From assembly GCA_025093555.1 (NCBI GenBank), contig JAIWNF010000153.1, positions 1 through 23,413 on the forward strand: a DNA stretch of 23,413 nucleotides, in the 5' to 3' direction. The stretch's first letter is position 1; each line of letters opens with the position of its first letter. Positions 9,928 through 18,195 of this stretch are shown here, one piece after another. Below the pieces are notes generated by a model, which ran no database searches, was not told the origin of the DNA, and was given only the letters and a program-made list of their open reading frames with translations. A program made the position numbers and the translations under genes. This stretch comes from Circinella umbellata (lineage: Eukaryota; Mucoromycota; Mucoromycetes; Mucorales; Lichtheimiaceae).

Positions 9928-10680
9928 ATGTTAAAGAAGAGAAAGGTTATTATCGAAATATATCATTGTTTCCTTGCCTATATTTATACTTTTGCATTAT
10001 ACGGGTTATACTTGAAAAGTATTATTATTTTGATACCTGAGATATCGATAATAATACAAATTTGGACAGCTGTTGCTTTAAATCTGAAAATGGTAATTGA
10101 TCAAAAACATTCTTTCTTTTTCTGTTTGAAAAAAGTCCCCTTTTTTTTTTCTTTTCTTTCACTTTCTCTTTCTCATACTTCATTTACTTTTTTATTTTTC
10201 TTACACATTTATACATCTCATTTCTAGGATAAAGAACTTAACCAGTACGGCATAATACAAGACTTATTTCTATTTTGTTCTATAATTATATGGTGCCTTG
10301 GTATGACCTCTTTGGCTTTATTATGGAGCGGTAAGAAAGTACTATTATTATTTTATTTTTTGCATTTTGACACTTGCTCAATCTAGTGTATTTTTTTTAT
10401 CAAAAACTAAATGTATACTTTTTTTATACTATTTCTTAGTGTCAAGTTAGCATCTCCTTTTTCTTTCTATTACAACTTATACTCTTTTATGTTTATTGGT
10501 CATCTATAATACTTTATTATGCTCAGGTAAGCAATTATGATTTTTATGAGCTCAATATTTGTATAAAAACATTTTTTTCATATACCAAACATCATAGCTA
10601 ATGGACTGCATTCATAACAGCTAGCCATTATGGCTGTGTCAGTGATCTTACTCTTGGTATCATTCCGAGAATGTGTGTAA
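9928..10680 (+). CDS. Multi-exon hydrophobic membrane protein of unknown function
   Basis: Exon A 9928-10092 (starts MLKKRKVIIEIYHC, two hydrophobic segments), intron 10093-10227, exon B from 10228 (DKELNQYGIIQDLF, then a segment around FCSIIIWCLGMTSLALLW), exon D 10440-10526 (CQVSISFFFLLQLILFYVYW, ends CAG|GTAAGC), intron 10527-10620, exon E 10621-10680 (LAIMAVSVILLLVSFRECV, then TAA). About five transmembrane segments are expected. The junction from B to D is uncertain. Donor GTACTA at 10339 gives phase 0 with a 101-nt intron. The stronger donor GTAAGA at 10331 leaves phase 1 and would need a 26-nt exon at 10387-10412 followed by a 27-nt intron. All other joins agree in phase. Family not recognised. 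Transposon copy 1 begins 4 nt after the stop. Confidence 0.65.
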
Positions 10681-10684
10681 CATA

Positions 10685-12505
10685 TAGCGTTCTTCACAGA
10701 TCGGATCGGATCGGATGATAGGGCTATCCGCATCCGCATCCGCAAATACGGATGCGGATGCGGATGCGGATCGGATGGGTAGATGAAGTGTGTATGTATA
10801 TTTTTTTTGGCAGAAATACAGTTGAAGTAGGAAGAACCGTCGTATTGTAGTGAATCAAAGAAAAGAGTGAAATAATCTATAATAAGTTTTGATTAGGAAT
10901 GTAAAAAAAGGTATTGGATATTGTAAAAATTGTTATCGTGATTGATTTGTCTTTTCGTATATAAGTATAATATAGCGCGATTAGTTTAGATTGGTTCAGA
11001 ATAAATATTGTACTTCAATCTAGTTCAAAGAACAAATTAGAAGCATATTTCAATAAACAATGGTAATTGTAGAAAAGTACATGGTAATTTTTATTATAAA
11101 TATAAAAATAAATAAATAAATCCGTAATGTATAAAATAATATAGTAGATGAAAGCTTGTTATGAAGAGAAATATAAAAAATAGGGAAAAGAATACTTTTT
11201 GTTAAAAAAAGCCGAAATTATAAAGTGCACGTGCGTATATAAGGTGTGTGAAGAAAAAAAATTATGTGTGACACCAAAAAAAAAAAAAAAAGAGAAAACT
11301 AAGCTTCTTCAATCAAATCTTCATTACTCCATTTAACACAGCCATCTTCTTTTTTAATAATGGAAAATAATGATCCCAAATGAAACAACTAAGTTTGGTA
11401 GTCTTTTTTTTATTATATTATTCTAATCACTCATCAACGTATCTATTTTACCCACGAACGGACATGTTCAATAACGCCAATAAGCATCTATTAACTTAAC
11501 GATTACAATATTACATCTTTGCTCTACTAATTATTGTGGATCGAGTTTATAGACAAATATATTCTTTACAACAATCTACTTATTTACCAATGGATTTTAA
11601 CAAATATTTTATCTAATCTTGGTCAATAAAACTATCTAATATACACCTTGATAACCCTACAAAACAACTAGCATTACTCAATTTTATTATCAAAGCTCCT
11701 TCTTTTTTATATATCCCTATCTTTGACATAATTGCTTTTATATAACTGGACATTGTGCTTGACGATTGGTAAGTGGTACTACTCTTTTTTTTACACACAT
11801 ACCCTTTCTCCGAATTATATTACTATAATATATTTGTTTACTAATGGTGGTAGTATTTTATTTTATTTTTCTTTGAGTAGATTTTATAACTTATGCAAAT
11901 AATCATTGAAAAAAAAGTGCTGCGGATATGGGTTGATATTACGGTTTATCTACTTGGATTTGGATGATGAATATTTGGATGATGAACATTTGGACTGTAC
12001 AAAATAGAGAGAGTATTGGGGTTTATAATTATATTATATATATCACGATGGTAATACAAATATCAAATAAACTATTCTAGATGTCTTCTTCAACAATGGC
12101 TATTTTTTATATTTGCTATTCTTCGTTTTGGAAAGGGACAAATATTAGTATTATTATGAAATAATATAGGAAATGTTGTGACATAAATAAGTTGAGGAAT
12201 AATATGTTATAAGAAATATAATGAATAGGGATCAAGTAATAACATTTCAACATCTTTGGGATTAGATCATTTCAAAAAGTTTAGATCTAAAAAGTTTGAT
12301 GAATCTTCGAGTTGATAAAATAATATTTGTCACATTTATTGACTTGCTACACTTACATTAAAAATGCGGCATACTTTTTCAATCCAATATTTTTATGTTT
12401 TTTTTATAAACACCTATAAGAAAACACCCATTACCACTTTGAATCTTTCGGATGACTACATCATCGGATCGGATGAGCGGATGTCGGATGAGATGAAGAA
12501 CGCTA
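10685..12505 (+). mobile_element. Non-autonomous TIR transposon with GGATGC subterminal repeats, copy 1
   Basis: 1,821 bp including TA at both ends. The left end is TAGCGTTCTTCA and the right end TGAAGAACGCTA, a 12-bp inverted repeat. Inside the left end, GATCGGATCGG and then CATCCG hexamers face CGGATG hexamers (10722-10778), able to fold into a hairpin. The right end has a shorter set. The interior is about 75% A+T by eye and carries no transposase or other convincing ORF. It is closely similar to 19554-21499 throughout. TA at each boundary fits the target choice of the Tc1/mariner superfamily (known for that group; assignment here is inference). Confidence 0.9.
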
Positions 12506-13040
12506 GCTAACATAACAATGCGCTTACGTATGGTTTACTTTGAAGGTATGTGGCTACTTCTTTAAAACCGTGTGAGCTTTCCCACATTCTTACATTGCTT
12601 CTACTTTCTATATAAGTTATATTCTTACTGATTTTTTGTTAATATTTTATTCTATAGTAAATATTTTGGTATAAGACCTTTTTTTCATCTGCTTTCAATA
12701 ATCGATTATAAACCGTAAGTACTTTTAATACCATATTTTCTTTCTTGCCGTTATTGATTAAATGCTCTAAACTTTTTTTTTAGTTTCATTTTCCCTACCA
12801 TGTACATTCGTTATTCCTGTGAATAATTAGTACGCATTTACCAAGAGTTATATTGTAGCAGGTAGTAATAGTATCCCACAGAAGAGTATCAGGTATCGTT
12901 ATATAAATAGATAGCTAGTAATATAGGAAATACATAGCTTAGAAGTATAATGATATAACAATATACTATATTTTGAAATAAAAAGTTTTTTTTTCTCTTC
13001 TAATAATAGTTTTTGAGATGTGTACAGGATTTTTCCTAAT
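12506..13040. other. Gene-free flank with splice-signal-like words
   Basis: GTATGT at 12546, TTCTATAG near 12650-12658, GTAAGT at 12716 and TTTTTTTAG near 12775-12783 are spaced like introns. Two short stretches (reading KYFGIRPFFHLLSIIDYKP and FIFPTMYIRYSCE) join in phase across the second candidate intron. No upstream exon fits their phase, so no gene is called. Confidence 0.4.
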
Positions 13041-13210
13041 GATTGGCGCGGCTTTTTTTCTTATGATGGCGGGGCCTTTTTTTCATTTTGGCGTTGGGGG
13101 TCTTTTTTGATTGACGGTGTAATTTTCATGATTGGCAGAAGTGGAAATTTACAATGGCGCTTGTAATTTTAGGCTGATGGCAGAATTACGATTTTCATGG
13201 CGGTTGGGAA
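13041..13210. repeat. Degenerate GGCG-anchored minisatellite
   Basis: About seven units of 22-27 bp beginning GATTGGCG, GATGGCGG, TTGGCGTT, GATTGGCA, AATGGCGC, GATGGCAG and CATGGCGG, most followed by a T-rich tract. It is located immediately downstream of the DDE-only gene. Confidence 0.65.
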
Positions 13211-13322
13211 CTGTGATTTGTATTTTTCGTTCCTTCTTAAAAATATGTTTTCGTGTTATTTTATGTTGTAAATTTTATAATTTATTATTAAAAAAAATAT
13301 TTAAATATGAAAAAAAAAATAG

Positions 13323-14103
13323 CTACAGCATTTTCTCTCCATTTATACAGTGAGGCACAAATGAAAGAGAGTGCCTGATCCAATCCTGGCAATCTTGAGC
13401 AGTGACTTGATTACTAGAGTTAATTATTATTGGTAACAAAGCATCTTCAGGTTTCTTGAAGTTGGGCTTCAGATCGGCTTTCAGCTTAGACCAAAGACCT
13501 TCCATGGGGTTTAAAAATGATGAATGGTAGGAAAGGTAGTGTATGTGAAAGCCTTCTCTGTCAACTATATCCTTAACATTTTGTGTTTTATGGATGAATG
13601 CGTTGTCCATCACCAAATATCTTCCGGTCATTCCATTTTCCTTGAGAGCCTTCAATAGTGCCTCCAAAAATTCAACAAAATAACCACCGCGAAATTTATA
13701 TTTCTTTGATGCTGCACCTTTTTGGTGTCTTATAAAGCTCAGTTTGGCAACACCATCAGCAGTGAGGGCTCCCAAGACTGTGATGTTTACAGCACCGCTT
13801 TTACGATGATAACAAGTAATACAAGCTTCATCAACAAATACACTCTTGTAGTAGTCAATATTGCTGGATTCGGGCATGGTAACGGTCGAGATAGAAGGTA
13901 GAAGATCGACAATCATAGATGAAGAGGTGTTGTACTGTATTATTCAATATCAGTTAGTAAAAAAATAGAAAACTAACCAAGCTTCATCAATTAAATACCT
14001 GTGAAATATTTTCTATGTTTCTCATCGACGCGTGAGCTTCGATTTCACTAGTAGGACCTTGATATTCGTTAAGTACAGTTTGAGATTTTTGAGTAGAGGA
14101 CAT
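13323..14103 (-). CDS. DDE-only Tc1/IS630-like transposase derivative, spliced, 238 aa
   Basis: Exon 1 is 14103-13999 (ATG, 35 codons, MSSTQKSQTVLNEYQG...). The 64-nt intron begins GTATTT, has a CTAAC branch site and ends ATACAG. Exon 2 is 13934-13323; the join is phase 0. The catalytic triad is present: D70 (VFVDEA), D145 (VMDNAFIHK) and E180 (LNPMEGLW), with 34 residues between the second and third, i.e. DD34E. Compared with the transposase at 18196 it lacks the N-terminal helix-turn-helix and the region before the first D. About 17 residues are also missing between VDEA and VNITVLG. The PPYSPFLNPIE block is altered to SYHSSFLNPME. The frame is fully open with good splice sites, so it may be expressed as a separate catalytic or inhibitory protein. 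Alternatively it is a young deletion derivative. Family assignment is firm, function is not. Confidence 0.8.
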
Positions 14104-14215
14104 GATAACAACTAATTGGAAAGAAGAATAAAAATGCGAGTATAAAAGAAAGTAGAACTACTTTGCTTTTATACTTTTTATTTTCTTTGTACACCCACCA
14201 GAAAAAATTGTATGA

Positions 14216-14232
14216 TTACACTAGACAGGACA
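14216..14232 (-). promoter_or_regulatory. Shared upstream motif, minus copy
   Basis: On the minus strand TGTCCTGTCTAGTGTAA, 113-129 nt upstream of the DDE-only gene's ATG. A near-identical TGTCCTGTCTATTGTA lies at 17985-18000, 196-211 nt upstream of the full transposase gene and in the same orientation relative to it. Confidence 0.5.
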
Positions 14233-14565
14233 CCAAGCGATTTTTTTAAGAGGCAGCAAGTATCTGTTAAATCAAACTGGTATTGTTTACGACAACCTTC
14301 TAATCCCAAATCATATTTTTATATTCTATATGCAAGTATTATCGTACAATAGCTAAACATAGGTATATTAAAAAGAACATATTTTGTTGCAAAGCTGGTA
14401 TTAGCTTTTACTTATATTTTATTATGAAAGTCGGGTTTAATGCAAAAGTTGTTTAAAAAAAGGTGTATAAATATAAATCAAGTAGGGACATTTGATACAA
14501 GCTTATATGAGATACAATAGACAATTTAAACGAATATAGAGGTCTTCATTATTGTAACCATTAAT

Positions 14566-14964
14566 CTACAAGCGGCTTTCCAGAAGATGAAAGGCATGGC
14601 CAATTTCATTCCACTCAGCTAAAACTCGACAAACAGTTCTTCTTGACACATTGAACCTTACAGCAAGGACATCCTTTGATTCCCGTGCTTGAAAATACAT
14701 TTGGGCTATTTGCTCTTTTATATCCACAGACAGCTTGACCTGTTGTCGGCGGTGAAATTCATCATAGAGTTCCCATGCTTCTAAATCATATACAAGAGAC
14801 CGGTTGTGATGAAGCGATAATCCATATCCAAAAGGATCTTCTTGAACACGGTCTATAAGCAAAATTCATTGTTAAAAAAGAGAAAAACATCGATTTGGGT
14901 AGAACATACCTTTGATTTGTAGAGCTGCAATAATAAAATGTATACGAGAGTATAAGTATGGCAT
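14566..14964 (-). CDS. Stand-alone helix-turn-helix protein, 113 aa, one intron
   Basis: Exon 1 is 14964-14910 (ATG, 18 codons plus one base). The 57-nt intron begins GTATGT and ends TATAG. Exon 2 is 14852-14566. The join is phase 1 and creates the D of DRVQEDPFG. Residues 57-103 are a homeodomain-like HTH: VKLSVDIKEQIAQMYFQAR, a second helix DVLAVRFN, then VSRRTVCRVLAEWNEIG as the recognition helix. This is the kind of N-terminal module found on Tc1/IS630 transposases, but the frame ends 10 residues later (ESRL, TAG) with no DDE domain. A GCAG within exon 1 (near 14925) could be an alternative acceptor, so the very N terminus is uncertain. Probable DNA-binding protein derived from a transposase. 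Confidence 0.7.
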
Positions 14965-15132
14965 TTTAAAAAAAGAAAGAAGGAAATAGTTTTTTTGCTG
15001 TGTACAAGCGTTGCCTTTATATATTTATATGACCCAAACCAAATTGTACTACAAATCCCACACAACCACATATTATCATCCATCCATAATTCAAACAAAT
15101 TAAAGCTAGCTATTATTTTTTTTATAAAAATT

Positions 15133-15575
15133 TTATTGATTAAAAACAGGGATTCCAAGCTGCAATCTTCGCACTCTTTCTAATCGAAGATAAGCTCCTA
15201 CAGTGGATCTAGGTATCTTCGTTTCAGATGCCACCGTACGCACTGTTGTCCGCACAGGGCCATCGAAATACAGACGGATGATCAGATCCCTCTGTTGTTC
15301 CGTTATGTGATTTCTTGGAACTTGGGCCTCCAGAATTACTTGATTTTGGTCTAAATAGTGCAAATAGAGTTTTTTTATAAGTTTCCATATATAGCTAAGT
15401 AACATACCTCTTTAACTATAGTATGATATATATTGAACATATTATGATTCATTTAATTACCACGTTCGAGATCCATTTCAAAGGCAAAACTACGATCAAT
15501 TGTTGCAGGATCAAATTGATCCGATACTGTAGGATTAACAGCTAAAGATCCAGTTAAATTGGAGTTCATGTTCAT
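15133..15575 (-). CDS. Stand-alone helix-turn-helix protein, 110 aa, one intron
   Basis: Exon 1 is 15575-15461 (ATG, 38 codons plus one base, MNMNSNLTGSLAVN...). The intron 15460-15351 begins GTAATT and ends TTTAG. Exon 2 is 15350-15133. The phase-1 join forms D39 (ERD/QNQ). Residues about 52-95 form an HTH: RNHITEQQRDLIIRLYFDG, VRTVASETK, IPRSTVGAYLRLER. The protein ends about 15 residues later at FNQ. A second in-frame ATG is two codons downstream of the chosen start. The gene layout (short first exon, phase-1 intron, HTH in exon 2) is the same as that of its two minus-strand neighbours, which suggests common descent. No catalytic domain follows before the next gene. Confidence 0.75.
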
Positions 15576-16076
15576 GTTGTAGTTTTTGTTAAAAAGATTT
15601 ATAGATTCTTAAGTAAACTCACCCTATGCATTTTTATAGTTGATAAGCAAAGTTCACAAATGTAGTACAATAATAATTTCCTTGCTTTCATGTGCTTTCG
15701 GGATATGAAACACAGAGTTCATAAGAGCTTAATGGATATAGTTTGTTATTCGAAGATTTTTTTTTTTTTTTTGTATAAGTTATTCGAAGATTACTGATAT
15801 TATTTTAATACTTGCTTCCAAACGCGTTGTTTATATGTTATTCTGTATAACGAAATATCCAGGATTCATTGTGCCTTTCATGCGCTTTAGTTGTAAATTT
15901 CTTCTGGTAGTTATCTTAATTGAAATATCCTGTCTTGTTCCAGTGTAACTTTTTACTAATTGGAAAAAATCAATATTCACACGAACAATTAATATTTCAT
16001 AATCACTATTAGAAAAGTAACATTTATAGTGTTAACATGAGAAAAAGCTAATGTTTACAAAAAATGACAGATTTAT
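15576..16076. other. Intergenic AT-rich spacer
   Basis: No gene. TTATTCGAAGATT is repeated at about 15747 and 15780 around a T tract, and CCTGTCTTGTTCCAGTGTAA lies at 15929-15948, resembling the motif upstream of the DDE genes. Confidence 0.45.
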
Positions 16077-16555
16077 TTAATTTTTTATGATATCCTCCAT
16101 GATATGTTTTTGCTCCAATGAATCTTGACCTTCCTTAGAGTTTATATATTGCTTAACCCAGCGGTGCATTGTAGATGCTGGAACTACTGTTCTGTTGTAT
16201 CCTTTTCTTTCAATTGCACATTGTTCTATGGCTTTTTTGATTTCCTGATCATCTTTGTTCCATTTTGTCACTGTTCTTCTTTTGCTTTTTTTTAGCCTCA
16301 TAATTTCTTCTTGGAGTTGTTCCATATACTGTATCAGCTCCTGTACTTCTGGAGTAAGAGGGAACTCATTTACTGAAGTATACTCCTCTCCATTTCGCAT
16401 TGTATCTAGGGTCTTAATAAATTCCTCTGCTAAAACGTTAGAATAATAAATCTAAATCATATCCATTGTATAAACATACCAATATACAGATCTTCCCCTT
16501 CAGTGACGTTAACAGTTTCACGTATTTCTTTATGAGTAAGAGCTATGTCGTCCAT
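16077..16555 (-). CDS. Coiled-coil plus helix-turn-helix protein, 142 aa, one intron
   Basis: Exon 1 is 16555-16480 (ATG, 25 codons plus one base, MDDIALTHKEIRETVN...). The 50-nt intron begins GTATGT, contains TTCTAAC and ends TTTTAG. Exon 2 is 16429-16077. The phase-1 join gives A26 (DLYI/AEEFIK). Residues about 53-75 (EVQELIQYMEQLQEEIMRLK) have heptad-like spacing suggesting a coiled coil and dimerisation. Basic KKSKRRTVTKW leads into an HTH-like segment, DQEIKKAIEQCAIERKG, then VVPASTMHRWVKQYI. The C terminus is short and charged. No catalytic domain. By architecture and intron phase it belongs with the two small HTH genes downstream. It is probably a DNA-binding, dimerising protein; family not identified. 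Confidence 0.75.
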
Positions 16556-16683
16556 GCTTAAAAATAATAAAAAAGTGGATAAAAAAAAGGAGTATATATC
16601 ATAACAAAGATCCACATAGACCCGATATAAAAAATACAATAGAAGTACACTTGTATAGTTGCACCAGAAAGATAGAATAAGCT

Positions 16684-16767
16684 CATTCCATTCCACTTTT
16701 TTCGGCCAAAAATGGAATGGAACCGTTTAAATTTGTCTTGTCTTGTCTTGTCCTGTCCTGTCCTGTT
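16684..16767 (+). repeat. Palindrome plus TGTCY-pentamer repeat, copy 1
   Basis: ATTCCATTCCAC, T6, CGGCC, A5, TGGAATGGAACCG: an interrupted palindrome (ATTCCATT/AATGGAAT), followed by GTTTAAATTTGT and seven pentamers of CTTGT or CCTGT type. It is repeated in direct orientation at 16913-16983. Confidence 0.9.
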
Positions 16768-16912
16768 CAATGTGACAACCTTTGAATCTTAGTGTATGTC
16801 TTTTTTATGTATTACTATGACGATTTCTTATAAACTGCAATTAAACGTGTCTTGTGTAATTTTACTACACTCTTTTGTTATGTCCTCATAGTGTACTTCA
16901 AAGGGACGCCTG

Positions 16913-16983
16913 ATTCCATTCCACTTTTTTCGGCCAAAAATGGAATGAAATCGTTTAAATTTGTTGTGTCCTGTCCTGTCCTA
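16913..16983 (+). repeat. Palindrome plus TGTCC-pentamer repeat, copy 2
   Basis: Same order as 16684-16767 (ATTCCATTCCAC..., CGGCC, AATGGAAT, CGTTTAAATTTGT, CCTGT pentamers) with fewer pentamers and a few substitutions. Both copies lie in the divergent region between the gene starting at 16555 (minus) and the one starting at 17196 (plus). Confidence 0.9.
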
Positions 16984-17195
16984 GCTAATATAAATAAAAT
17001 TGGAATGGGTTATATATGCTTGTGTAAACATGTTCTATATATCTATGTATATGACTTCTCTATCTAAATTAAACTGATTTTATATGTAGTTTCTGTAGAA
17101 GATTGTGATCCCTAACTATGTATCTGTGAAACAAGGAGCAAAAAGTATTTAAACCGAGAAGTTTTGAATGTATTATTCAAAGTAAATTAATAACA

Positions 17196-17750
17196 ATGTC
17201 CAACCATCTTTCTATCAACATGCCCGTCGAAAGCCAAGTAGCTGTAACGTCTAGTTATGATCTTTACGATTTTAGCAAGTGGAGCAAGGCTCTCCCGTTT
17301 GATAATATTGAAGAGGAGGTAAAACTAGAAGCTTCGTCACCAGCTTCGTCACCAGCATCATCACCAACATCATCACCAACATCATCACCAGCATCATCAC
17401 CAACATCATTACCAGCATCATCATCTCCATCATCACCAGCACCATCATCTCCATCACCATCACAACCACAGCAGCAACAATGGCAACGGCAACAACGTCG
17501 ACCTCGCCGCCATTATACCAAGGAGGATATAACTGTGGTTCTCCATGCTTACTTCTTTGAGGGGGTTTCAGCTGAAGATGCTGGGGCTAGGGTAGCAATG
17601 CCGAGGACGACAGCCAACAAGGTCATCTGCACCTACAAATTGCAGATGCCTGCACCGGTGCAACGAAGAGCATCAAGAACTCGATCCCGCCAACCAAGCT
17701 TGATTAGTCAAGTCAATAGCGATGTTTTGGCTGCAACTTTAGAACAATAG
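17196..17750 (+). CDS. Ser/Pro-repeat plus helix-turn-helix protein, 184 aa
   Basis: Single exon from ATG 17196 (context AACAATGTCC) to TAG 17748-17750. Residues 1-46 are ordinary acidic/polar sequence. Residues 47-90 are a low-complexity tract of SSPA/SSPT/SPS repeats encoded by a CATCATCACCA-type microsatellite, followed by Q-rich and R-rich runs (QPQQQQWQRQQRRPRRH). Residues 105-150 form an HTH: YTKEDITVVLHAYFFEG, AEDAGARV, AMPRTTANKVICTYK. A basic RRASRTRSRQPS tail follows. No DDE domain. The disordered linker probably varies in length between strains because its repeat is slippage-prone (inference). It differs from the three minus-strand HTH genes in lacking an intron, but the recognition-helix pattern PRxT is shared. 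Confidence 0.75.
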   Translation: MSNHLSINMPVESQVAVTSSYDLYDFSKWSKALPFDNIEEEVKLEASSPASSPASSPTSSPTSSPASSPTSLPASSSPSSPAPSSPSPSQPQQQQWQRQQRRPRRHYTKEDITVVLHAYFFEGVSAEDAGARVAMPRTTANKVICTYKLQMPAPVQRRASRTRSRQPSLISQVNSDVLAATLEQ

Positions 17751-18195
17751 CTTTTTTTTTATGATTATTAATAAATAGTTTTTTTTGCTGGCGTTCTATT
17801 TAACTTTTGTTATTGATAAATATTTTTTTCTGCTATTTGTATTCAACTATTTTCTTCGTTAACAATAATATAATTTTTCGACAAGTTGGGTATAAAATAT
17901 ATAGTTTGATTGGTGCAGCAAATATGAGTAGTTTTGTATTTTCATCTTGTGAGTAATTATTGTCTTAAAGTGGTACAGTACTTCTGTCCTGTCTATTGTA
18001 CCTTATTTTTGTCCAGTGTAATCCATTGTGTATTATGCAAAAAAAAAGATAGTAGCACAAAAGAAATAAAAGATATAAAATCAAAACAGTTTTTCTGTAA
18101 CTTATCCTTACATTTTTATTCTATATTTTTTAAAATTAACTATAATCATACTATCTATCCAAAATTTATTACTACCATACGACACCAATACCGAT
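17751..18195. other. Spacer with likely promoter of the transposase gene
   Basis: T-rich downstream of the preceding stop, then TGTCCTGTCTATTGTA (17985-18000) and GTCCAGTGTAATCC (18011-18024) upstream of the ATG at 18196. The open frame at 17934-18203 has no coding character. Confidence 0.45.
17985..18000 (+). promoter_or_regulatory. Shared upstream motif, plus copy
   Basis: TGTCCTGTCTATTGTA matches 15 of 16 bases of the motif upstream of the DDE-only gene (14216-14232, minus). Its role as promoter element or conserved transposon sequence is not decided. Confidence 0.5.

Noticed and set aside
11613..11798. 61-62 codon minus-strand frame open in both long transposon copies (also 20483-20671)
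   Set aside because: The few differences between the copies all change the amino acid or add a codon, so there is no sign of protein-level constraint; openness follows from overall similarity of the copies.
17272..17469. Met/Val-rich minus-strand frame
   Set aside because: Antisense to the Ser/Pro repeat of the HTH gene at 17196.
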